From: Spirochaetaceae bacterium
GTDB lineage: Bacteria > Spirochaetota > Spirochaetia > Treponematales > Breznakiellaceae
NCBI GenBank assembly: GCA_031257135.1
Contig: JAIRPH010000059.1
Coordinates: 1 to 18,307, forward strand
Reading direction: 5' to 3'
DNA length: 18,307 nucleotides
Every line of letters begins with the position of its first letter. Position 1 is the stretch's first letter. Below are positions 7,486 through 15,898 of the stretch, piece by piece. The notes beneath the pieces are model-generated. The model worked only from the letters and a program-made list of their open reading frames with translations. It searched no databases and was not told the origin of the DNA. The position numbers were made by a program, and so were the translations under genes.

Positions 7486-9365
7486 TGCCCCCGTCACTGC
7501 CGCAGTCGAACAACGGCGATCCTCGTCCTGCGGGACGAATCAAGGTTCTCATGGTTATTTTTATTACTGTTTTCGTTATCTACGGACTCAAGCTGTTCAA
7601 TATGCAGATTCTTAACGGCGAGATATATGTATCGGCCGCGCAGAAGATAGCCCGCAGAGCTACGACTATTCCCGCCCAGCGGGGAGAGATTTACGACCGC
7701 AGTTTTACTCAGCCTTTAGCCATGAACGTGGATTCTTTTGCGGTAAGCATTACTCCCGCGGACGCGCCGGAATCGGAACTCCCGGATATTATCGGACAGG
7801 TTGCCGCAATTCTTGGGGTCAACCGGGAGGTCATCGACTACAAGATTCCGCCCCGATATTATACCTTGTATCAGCCCGTAGAAATCGCCGTGAACGTGCC
7901 TTTTGAAACGGTTGCGGCTCTGGCGGAACACAAAGATTCTCTTCCCGGGGTTACTTGGCAGTCTAAACCTTTACGGCAATATGTCGATCCGGGCAGTCTT
8001 TCTCATATTTTGGGGTATGTAGGAAACATCACTCAAGACGAGCTTTTAAAGCTGTTTAATCAGAACTACCGCATGGGCGATATTATCGGCAAAATGGGCA
8101 TAGAAAAGCAGTACGACGAACTGCTTCGAGGCAAAGAAGGCAGAGAAATCCGTACCGTCGATGTAAAAGGACGGCGGGTGTCTAACGAAGTAACCGTCAG
8201 AGAACCGCCTGAGATGGGTAAAAATCTGGCACTGACTATAGATCGTTCTATTCAGACCCTTGTGGAAAAAGCGCTGGGGAAACGCATCGGCGCGGCGGTG
8301 GTACTGCGGCCCACTACCGGCGAGATTCTCGCGATGGTTTCGTATCCGTATTACGATCCGAATATTTTTAATCAAAGCGATATGAGCGTCCGGTATCAGA
8401 CGCTCCTGAACGATCCGAATAAACCGTTTCTCAATCGGGCTATTCAATCGAGTTATCCTCCGGGGTCTACCTTTAAGATTGTGATGTCTACCGGCATTTA
8501 CGCGGAAAACGCGTTCCCTCAGGATAAAGTCGTAGAATGTCCGGGAGAAATCGCCTACGGCGACCGGCTCTGGCGGTGTCATATCCGCAAGCCCGGACAC
8601 GGGTGGGTTAATCTGCATCAGGCTATGGCGCAGTCCTGCGATATTTACTACTGGGTTGTGGGGCGGGAGCATCTTGGGGTGGAACGGATTGTTTCTTACG
8701 CAAAAGATTACGGATACGGAGAGATGACCAACATCGACCTGCCGAATGAAATCGCGGGTTTTATTCCTACGCCTCAGTGGAAGGAGCGGCGTTTCCATGA
8801 GCGGTGGCAAAACGGGGACACCATGAATATGTCTATCGGGCAGGGCTACACGCTCGTTACGCCCCTTCAAATGGCGAATATGGTGGCTATGACCGTAAAC
8901 AACGGTACTATTTACGAACCCCACGTTTTGAAGGAAGTACGGAATCCGATTACCGGCGAAATAGAAAGTTCCGTTGAACCTAAAGTCCTGCATAAAAGCG
9001 ATATTAGTCCGAGTATTTTGCGGGCTGTCCGCCGGGATATGCGGGGAGTTATCTCTGATGGAACCGCCCGGTTTCCGGTGAACATCAACGCTGTCGAGAT
9101 TGCCGGCAAAACCGGCACCAGCGAGGTTGGACTGCAAAACCACTGGCATTCGTGGCTTGCCTCGTTTGCTCCCTATGAAACGAATAAGCCCGACGAGCGG
9201 ATAGTAGTTTCTATTATTGTAGAAGCCGTGAATAATTGGGAATGGTGGTCGCCTTACGCGACGGCGATTATTTATCAGGGCATCTTCGCCGATCAGACCT
9301 ACGAAGAGGCGGTAGCGGTTTTAGGTCCGCTGTATCAGCCTGCGGCGTCAGCCCGCAGAGAGTAG
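7485..9365 (+). CDS. mrdA: Penicillin-binding protein 2 (class B transpeptidase MrdA)
   Basis: PBP2 is the elongation-specific D,D-transpeptidase that cross-links new peptidoglycan, acting with RodA. The 626 residues comprise an N-terminal membrane anchor at about 20-42 (VLMVIFITVFVIYGLKLF), a PBP dimerisation/pedestal domain with the RGEIYDR motif (about 66-72), and a C-terminal transpeptidase domain. Active-site motifs are complete: Ser328-x-x-Lys in YPPGSTFK, Ser384-Cys-Asp in AQSCDIYYW, and Lys542-Thr-Gly in AGKTGTSE. The SxD form of the second motif is usual for this subclass. Ile-Gly-Lys-Met-Gly-Ile-Glu-Lys-x-Tyr-Asp (about 200-210) is another class B hallmark. A clear ribosome site, GGAGAGAGG, is at 7468-7476. 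The ATG overlaps the mreD stop by one base, and rodA begins 12 bases after the end. Confidence 0.97.
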   Translation: MPPSLPQSNNGDPRPAGRIKVLMVIFITVFVIYGLKLFNMQILNGEIYVSAAQKIARRATTIPAQRGEIYDRSFTQPLAMNVDSFAVSITPADAPESELPDIIGQVAAILGVNREVIDYKIPPRYYTLYQPVEIAVNVPFETVAALAEHKDSLPGVTWQSKPLRQYVDPGSLSHILGYVGNITQDELLKLFNQNYRMGDIIGKMGIEKQYDELLRGKEGREIRTVDVKGRRVSNEVTVREPPEMGKNLALTIDRSIQTLVEKALGKRIGAAVVLRPTTGEILAMVSYPYYDPNIFNQSDMSVRYQTLLNDPNKPFLNRAIQSSYPPGSTFKIVMSTGIYAENAFPQDKVVECPGEIAYGDRLWRCHIRKPGHGWVNLHQAMAQSCDIYYWVVGREHLGVERIVSYAKDYGYGEMTNIDLPNEIAGFIPTPQWKERRFHERWQNGDTMNMSIGQGYTLVTPLQMANMVAMTVNNGTIYEPHVLKEVRNPITGEIESSVEPKVLHKSDISPSILRAVRRDMRGVISDGTARFPVNINAVEIAGKTGTSEVGLQNHWHSWLASFAPYETNKPDERIVVSIIVEAVNNWEWWSPYATAIIYQGIFADQTYEEAVAVLGPLYQPAASARRE

Positions 9366-9377
9366 GAGAACAAAACC

Positions 9378-10700
9378 ATGAAAGTAAAAGATATTTTAGG
9401 AATCGATTTTCTGCTGTTGATCGCATCGATTACGCTGACTACTTTTGGAATTCTTTTTATCTACTCCTCCGGCGTAACCGCTACGGGAGAATTGGTGTCT
9501 TACGAGTATGTAAAACAGATCGTCTGGGGAGGAAGCGGTTTCCTGATCGCGCTGATTCTTTCGATGATCAATTACCGGCGGTTTCAGGGAATTGCGTTAT
9601 ACGCCTATTTGGGAACGCTGATACTCTTGATATATACCCTTAAATTCGGACGATACGTCAGCGGCGCGCGGGCATGGATCGGCGTGGGGATATTCGGGAT
9701 TCAGGTATCTGAATTCACTAAAATTACGACGATTCTTTTACTTGCCCGGTATCTGGATTCTTCCAAAGAAAAAACGAAGTCAGTTGTACGGTTTTTTATT
9801 TCCTGTCTCATCGCCTTTATTCCGATGGGACTTATTCTGATGCAACCTGATTTGGGAACGTCTTTAGTATTCATTCCTATTCTTTTGATTATGTGTTTTA
9901 TTGCGGGAGTTCCTATTAGATATGTGCTTTTTTTAGTATTTGTGATTGGACTGGCGGCGTTTCTCTTATTTTTGACGCTCTGGCAGGATTATATTCTGAA
10001 AGCCACCAAAGCCGATATATATCCGGCGATCACTATGCTTACCAACAGCCGTTTTGTATCGGTTATCTGTCTTGCTTTGGGGCTTATTGCGCTTATTGCG
10101 CTTCTCGGACTTCTCTTGTATAAGAAAGGTTATTTTTTCTGGATTCTCTACGCCTGTTTAGTTATTGTGTTTTCTCTAGGCGGCTCCTATATGGTAAACA
10201 AGATTCTCAAAGTCTATCAGAAAGAGCGGCTCATTATTTTTCTCAATCCCGATATTGATCCGCAGGGCGCGGGGTGGCATATCATTCAATCCCTTACGGC
10301 AATCGGTTCAGGCGGTTTTATGGGCAAGGGTTATCTTGCAGGAACGCACAGTCACTACCGCTATCTGCCTCAGCAAAGCACGGACTTTATTTTCTCGATT
10401 TTCTCTGAAGAGTGGGGCTTTGTGGGAGGACTTATTATGTTTATGCTGTTTCTCCTGATTTCTGTGCGGATGGTGCGGATCATGGCTACCGCGGCGGACG
10501 CTTTCGGAGCCTATATCGCCGCAGGCTTATCCGCGCTGTATATCTTTCATTTTATGATCAACGCGGGAATGACGATGGGCATGATGCCCATTACCGGTAT
10601 TCCTCTGCTGTTTATGTCCTACGGAGGCTCTTCGGTTATCGCCGCCATGATGGGCATAGGCTTGGCATTGAGTATTCGTATGCGCCGCTTTGCGCGGTAG
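9378..10700 (+). CDS. rodA: SEDS peptidoglycan glycosyltransferase RodA
   Basis: RodA polymerises lipid II into glycan strands during elongation, in complex with PBP2. The 440-residue protein is mostly membrane helices (about ten). Family signatures are GARAWIGVGIFGIQVSEFTKI (about 95-115), MQPDLGTSLVFIP (about 154-166), GAGWHIIQSLTAIGSGG (about 295-311), LPQQSTDFIFSIFSEEWGFVGGL with the probable catalytic Asp336, and the C-terminal PLLFMSYGGSSVIAAMMGIGLALSI. It is longer than enterobacterial RodA (about 370), with extra hydrophobic sequence around residues 210-285. FtsW is the close alternative, but adjacency to mreBCD and PBP2 settles on RodA. A ribosome site, AGGAGA, is at 9365-9370. A 9-bp tandem repeat, GCTTATTGC twice near 10083, encodes Leu-Ile-Ala-Leu-Ile-Ala. 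It is the last gene of the operon; the next gene converges on it. Confidence 0.96.
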   Translation: MKVKDILGIDFLLLIASITLTTFGILFIYSSGVTATGELVSYEYVKQIVWGGSGFLIALILSMINYRRFQGIALYAYLGTLILLIYTLKFGRYVSGARAWIGVGIFGIQVSEFTKITTILLLARYLDSSKEKTKSVVRFFISCLIAFIPMGLILMQPDLGTSLVFIPILLIMCFIAGVPIRYVLFLVFVIGLAAFLLFLTLWQDYILKATKADIYPAITMLTNSRFVSVICLALGLIALIALLGLLLYKKGYFFWILYACLVIVFSLGGSYMVNKILKVYQKERLIIFLNPDIDPQGAGWHIIQSLTAIGSGGFMGKGYLAGTHSHYRYLPQQSTDFIFSIFSEEWGFVGGLIMFMLFLLISVRMVRIMATAADAFGAYIAAGLSALYIFHFMINAGMTMGMMPITGIPLLFMSYGGSSVIAAMMGIGLALSIRMRRFAR

Positions 10701-10766
10701 TTTTCACGGGGTTTGTTTAACCCGCCGGACTAATTTTCACACGGTTTGTTTAACCCGCCGGACTAA
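10701..10766. repeat. 33-bp tandem direct repeat at the rodA/trpF junction
   Basis: Two adjacent copies, 10701-10733 and 10734-10766, match at 31 of 33 positions; only positions 8 and 9 of the unit differ (GG against AC). The right copy contains the last codons and stop of trpF on the - strand. The left copy lies wholly between the rodA stop and the trpF stop. The unit length is a multiple of three, so the left copy still reads Leu-Val-Arg-Arg-Val-Lys-Gln-Thr-Pro-stop in the trpF frame, beyond the real stop. Confidence 0.93.
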
Positions 10767-11333
10767 CTCGATGATTTTATTCCGGTCTTTTATTCCGTTA
10801 GTTTCCGCGCCGGTACTGACGTCTATGCAGTAAGGTTTGAGGCGCGCCGCCTGATCGATATTGTCAAGGGAAATCCCTCCGGCAAGAAACCACGGATTTT
10901 CTATAGAAACAAGCCGAGACCAATCGAAAGTCTGACCGGTTCCCCCTGAGCCGTTATCGAAGAGCGCGAAATCCGCCGCAGTCTGCACTGCGCCGGCATC
11001 GCCCAATGCCTCAGCCCGGAAAGCCTTGATTACCGGCGCGGCGCAGAGGGCTTTCAGCTCTGCGATGTAAGATTCATCTTCTCCGCCGTGCAGTTGAATC
11101 ATACGGATCGCGCCATCCCGATACAGCCGGAGAATCTCCTCGATAGGCTGGTTCACGAAAACCCCGACCGGACAAATCCCGTCTTTGAGACCATCCCGAA
11201 GCCTCAGCGCGTCCGCAGGCGAAACGCGGCGGCGGCTCTGAGCAAAGACAAAACCGATATAATCAGGCTCGGCTTCGTTGACAAAAGCTATATCCTCTTT
11301 CCGAAACAATCCGCAAATTTTTATTTTCGGCAT
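10737..11333 (-). CDS. trpF: Phosphoribosylanthranilate isomerase
   Basis: TrpF converts N-(5-phosphoribosyl)anthranilate to CdRP in tryptophan synthesis, in the cytoplasm. The 198-residue (beta/alpha)8-barrel length is normal. The catalytic base Cys7 is in KICGLF and the catalytic acid Asp126 is in FALFDNGSGGTGQTFDW, the same numbers as recalled for the Thermotoga enzyme. Other family motifs are GFVFAQSRRRVSP (substrate loop), IQLHGGED (about 79-86), WFLAGGISLDNI and the phosphate-binding IDVSTGAETNGIKD. The ATG at 11333 starts directly at beta-strand 1. There is no other trp gene in the window, so it is a lone copy convergent with rodA and divergent from the activase gene. The 3' end lies in a 33-bp tandem repeat. 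Ribosome site is weak, and the leader may be very short. Confidence 0.95.
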   Translation of the reverse strand: MPKIKICGLFRKEDIAFVNEAEPDYIGFVFAQSRRRVSPADALRLRDGLKDGICPVGVFVNQPIEEILRLYRDGAIRMIQLHGGEDESYIAELKALCAAPVIKAFRAEALGDAGAVQTAADFALFDNGSGGTGQTFDWSRLVSIENPWFLAGGISLDNIDQAARLKPYCIDVSTGAETNGIKDRNKIIELVRRVKQTV

Positions 11334-11348
11334 ATTTTCTATAGTATG

Positions 11349-11377
11349 GTATTATCTATCGGCGAGTCTATACGCAA
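11349..11377 (-). promoter_or_regulatory. trpF: Candidate promoter for trpF
   Basis: Read on the - strand, TTGCGT (11377-11372) and TAATAC (11354-11349) are separated by exactly 17 bases, a good sigma-70 layout. Transcription would begin near 11342, leaving a leader of roughly ten bases before the ATG at 11333. Confidence 0.5.
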
Positions 11378-11410
11378 TAATAAAATCCTATAAATTTGTT
11401 TTTCCCGCTA

Positions 11411-11457
11411 ATGACATCTCTCTGATATTGCAGTATAGTTTAGTGTAACAGTATGCT
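11411..11457 (+). promoter_or_regulatory. Candidate overlapping promoters for the activase gene
   Basis: Two sigma-70-like pairs are visible. ATGACA (11411-11416) and TATAGT (11434-11439) have a 17-base spacer. TTGCAG (11428-11433) and TATGCT (11452-11457) have an 18-base spacer. The second would start transcription near 11464, just before the ribosome site GAGAGGGA (11466-11473). Which one is used cannot be told from sequence. Confidence 0.45.
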
Positions 11458-11485
11458 TTATGTGTGAGAGGGAAATGTGTTACAC
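11443..11485. repeat. 8-bp perfect inverted repeat spanning RBS and start of the activase gene
   Basis: GTGTAACA (11443-11450) and TGTTACAC (11478-11485) are perfect reverse complements 27 bases apart. The left arm lies just before the downstream -10 box, and the right arm covers the GTG start codon (11477-11479) and first codons. It could be a bipartite operator, or, if transcription starts at the upstream promoter, an mRNA stem that hides the start codon. Confidence 0.55.
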
Positions 11486-14400
11486 CTTGGTATTGATGTA
11501 GGCTCTACGACGGTAAAAGCCGTGGTAATCCGGCCGGATACGAATGAAATCGTTTTTTCTAACTATGAACGGCATAATGCGTGTCAAAGCGAGCGGGTCT
11601 ATGCGTTTCTCAAAGAGATTTTTTCCCGGTTTCCGAAAGACGATTTTCGGGCGGCTTTTTGCGGGTCCGGCGGACGGGCCATCGCGGAAACCGTTCACGC
11701 GCCGTATATTCAGGAAGTCGTAGCCAATTCCATTGCGGTTAGGACCTTTTATCCCCAGACGCGGGTCGCCATAGAACTCGGGGGACAGGACGCGAAAATT
11801 GCGTTTTTTTATCATGACGCCGCAACAAACCGGCTGACCGCAGGAGATATGCGGATGAACGGAAGTTGCGCCGGCGGGACCGGGGCGTTTATCGACGAAG
11901 TAGCCTCGCTGTTGCGGATTCCCGTTGAAGAATTTGAAGCCCTCGCCGCAAGAGGAACGCAGGTATATGATATTTCCGGGCGGTGCGGGGTCTTCGCTAA
12001 GACCGATATTCAGCCTCTGCTCAATCAGGGGGGCTTGCGGGAAGATATCGCGCTGTCAACGTTTCACGCAATCGCCAAACAGACCATCGGCGGCTTGGCG
12101 CAAGGGCTTGAAATAAAGCCGCCGGTCATTTTCGAGGGCGGACCCCTCACCTTCAATCCGACGCTCATAAAGGTTTTCGCCGAACGGCTTGGGCTGGAGA
12201 AAACGGATATTATCCGCCCCAAAAATCCGGAAACCCTCATCGCGTACGGCGCCGCGCTTTCGATCAGCGAAATGTTTCAGGATTTTGACGCGCCTTTCAG
12301 CCCTACCGCCGCGCTTACTTCGCTTTCCATGTTTAGGGAAATCGCCGCGGGAAACGCGGAAAAAAGCGGCGCGGTTTTTTTCCGCACCCGGCAGGAACGG
12401 GAACTGTTTGAAGCCCGGCACAAGATACAAAATATAAACCCGTTGAATCTCAAGCCCGGGGATACTCTGCGGGCATATCTCGGCATCGACGCGGGTTCCA
12501 CGACAAGCAAGTTCGTGCTGATCGACGAACGCGAAAACGTGATTGACGGTTTTTACGGATCGAATCGAGGGGAGCCTTTAAAAGTAGTAAAACAAGCGTT
12601 GCTTGATATGTATAAAAAGTATGCGGATCAAGGCGTTACTCTGGATATTATCGCCCTTGGAACGACCGGCTATGGGGAATTGCTGTTCGATAAAGCCTTC
12701 GGCGCGGATTATCACACGGTAGAAACAGTGTCTCACGCCGCCGCCGCGCAGAAGTATGTTCCCGGAGCGACGTTTATTCTTGACATCGGCGGGCAGGACA
12801 TGAAGGCGATCAGCATCGCTAACGGCGTTGTTACGAACATCACGGTGAATGAAGCCTGTTCTTCCGGGTGCGGTTCGTTTTTGGAAAATTTCGCCGCAAA
12901 CTTGGGTATTCCGGTAGAAAACATAGCGGAATCAGCCTTCGGCGCGAAAAACCCAGCCCGGCTCGGAAGCAGATGTACCGTGTTTATGAACAGCACGATT
13001 ATCACGGAACAGAAGAACGGCAAACAGGCTGACGATATTATGTCCGGACTCTGCCGGTCTATCATAGAAAATGTGTTTACGAAAGTAGTTAGAATTTCTA
13101 ATCCCGGGCAACTTGGGGATAAGATTGTCGTGCAGGGCGGAACTTTTAAGAACGATGCGGTACTGCGCGCGTTGGAACAGTATCTCGGTCGGAATGTGGT
13201 ACGGGCGCCGTTTCCCGGGGAGATGGGCGCGATAGGCATTGCGCTGTTGACGAAACGGGAGATAGAGTCCAACGGCTATACGTCGCCTCATGGCACGGGG
13301 GATCGGACTCGTTTCATCGGGTTTCCCGCGCTGGAAGCCTTCAGTTATACTCAGGAAGCGAATCTGATCTGTCCGTTTTGCGGGAACAACTGTAGCCGCG
13401 CGCTTGCCCGTTTTTCCAACGGTTTAACTTGGGTAACCGGCAACCGGTGCGAGCGGGGCGAATTAGTAGGAGATCCGTCCGATCCGGAGATCCGCGAAAA
13501 AGTACAAGAACTAACCGCTCAGATGCAGGCCGTGCCGGATATGGTAAAAGTACGGGAAGAACTGCTGTTCAAAGAATATGAGTTCACGCCGCTTCTGCCC
13601 GCAAAGGATATAACCGTCGGTCTGCCGAGGGCGTTGGATTTTTGGCGTACTCTGCCGTTTTGGAAGGTATTTTGGGGGGCTTTGGGCTTTAAGACGAAGG
13701 TTTCCCGGAAGAGTTCTCAGAAGCTCTACGAGAAAGGTTTGCAGTATGTAACCTCTGATACGGTATGCTTTCCCGCGAAGCTCGTTCACGGGCATATTCA
13801 GGATTTGCTGTCCAGCAAGGTTGACCGTATTTTTATGCCCCAGTTGAATCGTCTGCCTTCGGAAAATCTTGAGAAGTTCAGTACCTTTACCTGTCCTGTG
13901 CTGAAAAGCTATCCTCTCGTTATAAAGTATTCTGACGATCCTGAGGGCAAAAAAAACATTCCCTATGATTCGCCGGTGTTTCACTGGTTTTCCCAGAAAG
14001 ACCGGGATTATCAGCTCTGCCGGTATATGAAGGATACTTTTAACATTCCTGAGGGAGTTTGCCTCGCCGCGGTAGAGCAGGGGGATGCGGCGTTGGCTGA
14101 GTTCAGCGCGGCTATGCTTGAAAAGGGTATGGAAGCCCTTGATTACGCTGAACGGCAGGGTAAATTCGCGGTTGTGATCGGTGGCAGGCATTATCAGTAC
14201 GACGAGCTTATCAGCCACAATTTGTCCCGGTATTTTACGAGCATCGGCATTCCTGTTTTGACGTTAGATTCTCTGCCTGATCTCGATAAGATGCCTTTAC
14301 GGAATACCCGGGTTGATATTACCAATAACAACCACGCCCGACTGCTTGCCGGAGCGATTGCCGCGGCGGAGCATCCGGCGTTGGAATATGTGGACATTTA

Positions 14401-15865
14401 CAGTTTTGGGTGCGGGCATGACGCGCTGTACAGCGATGAGATTATCCGCATTATGAACGAAATTTCCGGGAAATCGCCCCTTATTTTAAAACTCGATGAA
14501 AGCGATATTTCAGGACCTCTGCGTATCCGGGTTCGTTCTTTTATCGAGACCGTGACGATCCGCAGAAAGAAAGAAACTCAGAAGGTAAAATCTCTCGTTG
14601 ATCCGTATCCGGTGAAATATATCAAAACGGATCGATGCGATAAGATAGTATTGATACCTAACGTGAGCCGGGCATTCAGTCTGATTGTCAGCGCGTGTCT
14701 GGTCAACGAGGGATACCGCGCCGAATCGGTGCCGATGGGGGGCAAAGAAGCGATAGCTCTGGGAAAAAAGTATGTGCATAACGACGTTTGTTTTCCCGCG
14801 CAGATCGTTATCGGCGAAACCATAGCGGCGCTGAAAAGCGGAAAATACGATCCTGACAAAGTAGCGGTAGGCACCGGAAAAATCATGTGCGACTGCCGAC
14901 TTACGAACTATCTGCTCTTGACCAGAAAAGCCCTTGACGACGCGGGATTCCCCCAAGTTCCGATTATCGCGACGGACTTGCACGATTTGAAGAACGCGCA
15001 TCCCGGACTGCGGTTTACGCCTCTCACGTACGCGCATATCATGTGGGGGGTTATCGAAACGGATGTGTTAGAGTTTCTGCGCCGGAAGATTCGTCCTTAC
15101 GAACTTAACAAAGGCGAAACCGACCGGGTTGTGGAAAACGCTTTTGTGGAAATCGCCGACGGCTTCGCTACAGGCGGAATTCCGGGTTCTTTGAAAGCCT
15201 ACCGGAAAGCGATAAACGATATGCGTAAAATCGCTTACGACCGGTCTAATCCCCGGGAAGTAGTATTTATTCAGGGCGAGTATTTGCTGACCTTTCATCC
15301 CGGCTCTAATTTTGAGATAGAGCAGTATCTTGAAAAGAACGGTCTTGAGGTGGCTCTTCCCCGAATGCACGATATCTATCGTCAGCTTTTCGTGATGCAC
15401 ACCGTATCAGAGATGAAAGCGTTTCATGTGCGTCATTCATTATTTGACACGCTGTACGCGAATATCGGCGACCGGTATACGGATTTCGCCATAGATATAA
15501 TCGACCGGTTCGCTCGGAAGCATCCCCTTTTTGAGCCTGCGGTACATCTGCCTGAAGCGGCGAAACTAAGCGATCCGATTATCCATCATTCGATCATGTC
15601 CGGCGAATCTTTCCTGATAACCGCGGATATTCTGCATCACGCCGCAAAAGGGGTGCGTTCTTTTATTATCCTCCAGCCTTTCGGGTGTCTGCCTAATCAT
15701 GTATGCGGACGCGGGGTGGTCAAGAAGATAAAGGAACTCTACCCGGACATTCTGATTCTGCCGCTGGATTACGATCCGGACGTCAGTTTTGCGAACATCG
15801 AAAACCGTCTGCAAATGCTGATTATGAACGCCCGGAATTTTAAGAAGCTACAAAAGGTATCATAG
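11477..15865 (+). CDS. Large acyl-CoA dehydratase activase-related protein (two BadF/HgdC-type ATPase modules plus dehydratase-like region)
   Basis: The 1462-residue protein starts at a GTG with GAGAGGGA (11466-11473) upstream. Two ASKHA ATPase modules resemble HgdC, the ATP-driven electron donor to 2-hydroxyacyl-CoA dehydratase. Module 1 (about 3-270) has LGIDVGSTTVKAV, ELGGQDAK, Cys131 (GSCAGGTGAF) and Cys170 (GRCGVFAK). Module 2 (about 335-600) has LGIDAGSTTSKFVLID, Cys461 (EACSSGCGSF) and Cys500 (SRCTVF). Both Cys pairs are 39 apart, as in HgdC, where two subunits share one [4Fe-4S] cluster, so the modules may form an internal dimer. Then comes Cys632-x2-Cys635-x3-Cys639...Cys658, followed by a DUF2229-like and dehydratase-component-like region with Cys764 and Cys1105 (each VCFPA), Cys979, Cys1138/1140 and Cys1404/1410. 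This is a known large-ORF family in anaerobes. Substrate is unknown; low-potential ATP-driven reduction in the cytoplasm is inferred. Confidence 0.9.
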   Translation: MLHLGIDVGSTTVKAVVIRPDTNEIVFSNYERHNACQSERVYAFLKEIFSRFPKDDFRAAFCGSGGRAIAETVHAPYIQEVVANSIAVRTFYPQTRVAIELGGQDAKIAFFYHDAATNRLTAGDMRMNGSCAGGTGAFIDEVASLLRIPVEEFEALAARGTQVYDISGRCGVFAKTDIQPLLNQGGLREDIALSTFHAIAKQTIGGLAQGLEIKPPVIFEGGPLTFNPTLIKVFAERLGLEKTDIIRPKNPETLIAYGAALSISEMFQDFDAPFSPTAALTSLSMFREIAAGNAEKSGAVFFRTRQERELFEARHKIQNINPLNLKPGDTLRAYLGIDAGSTTSKFVLIDERENVIDGFYGSNRGEPLKVVKQALLDMYKKYADQGVTLDIIALGTTGYGELLFDKAFGADYHTVETVSHAAAAQKYVPGATFILDIGGQDMKAISIANGVVTNITVNEACSSGCGSFLENFAANLGIPVENIAESAFGAKNPARLGSRCTVFMNSTIITEQKNGKQADDIMSGLCRSIIENVFTKVVRISNPGQLGDKIVVQGGTFKNDAVLRALEQYLGRNVVRAPFPGEMGAIGIALLTKREIESNGYTSPHGTGDRTRFIGFPALEAFSYTQEANLICPFCGNNCSRALARFSNGLTWVTGNRCERGELVGDPSDPEIREKVQELTAQMQAVPDMVKVREELLFKEYEFTPLLPAKDITVGLPRALDFWRTLPFWKVFWGALGFKTKVSRKSSQKLYEKGLQYVTSDTVCFPAKLVHGHIQDLLSSKVDRIFMPQLNRLPSENLEKFSTFTCPVLKSYPLVIKYSDDPEGKKNIPYDSPVFHWFSQKDRDYQLCRYMKDTFNIPEGVCLAAVEQGDAALAEFSAAMLEKGMEALDYAERQGKFAVVIGGRHYQYDELISHNLSRYFTSIGIPVLTLDSLPDLDKMPLRNTRVDITNNNHARLLAGAIAAAEHPALEYVDIYSFGCGHDALYSDEIIRIMNEISGKSPLILKLDESDISGPLRIRVRSFIETVTIRRKKETQKVKSLVDPYPVKYIKTDRCDKIVLIPNVSRAFSLIVSACLVNEGYRAESVPMGGKEAIALGKKYVHNDVCFPAQIVIGETIAALKSGKYDPDKVAVGTGKIMCDCRLTNYLLLTRKALDDAGFPQVPIIATDLHDLKNAHPGLRFTPLTYAHIMWGVIETDVLEFLRRKIRPYELNKGETDRVVENAFVEIADGFATGGIPGSLKAYRKAINDMRKIAYDRSNPREVVFIQGEYLLTFHPGSNFEIEQYLEKNGLEVALPRMHDIYRQLFVMHTVSEMKAFHVRHSLFDTLYANIGDRYTDFAIDIIDRFARKHPLFEPAVHLPEAAKLSDPIIHHSIMSGESFLITADILHHAAKGVRSFIILQPFGCLPNHVCGRGVVKKIKELYPDILILPLDYDPDVSFANIENRLQMLIMNARNFKKLQKVS

Positions 15866-15898
15866 GGGAAAAGCAGGGGAAAAACCGCGGGAAAAGAT

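Noticed and set aside
8046..9149. 367-codon open frame on the - strand inside mrdA
   Set aside because: It is antisense to the PBP2 transpeptidase domain, whose motifs are intact, and its translation has no domain signature.
10079..10110. Tandem GCTTATTGC repeat in rodA as a contingency tract
   Set aside because: There are only two 9-bp copies, in frame, and they encode ordinary Leu-Ile-Ala membrane sequence.
10709..10723. GGGTT-tgttt-AACCC hairpin as a rodA terminator
   Set aside because: The stem is only 5 bp and no proper T-run follows on either strand; it is better explained as part of the 33-bp duplication.
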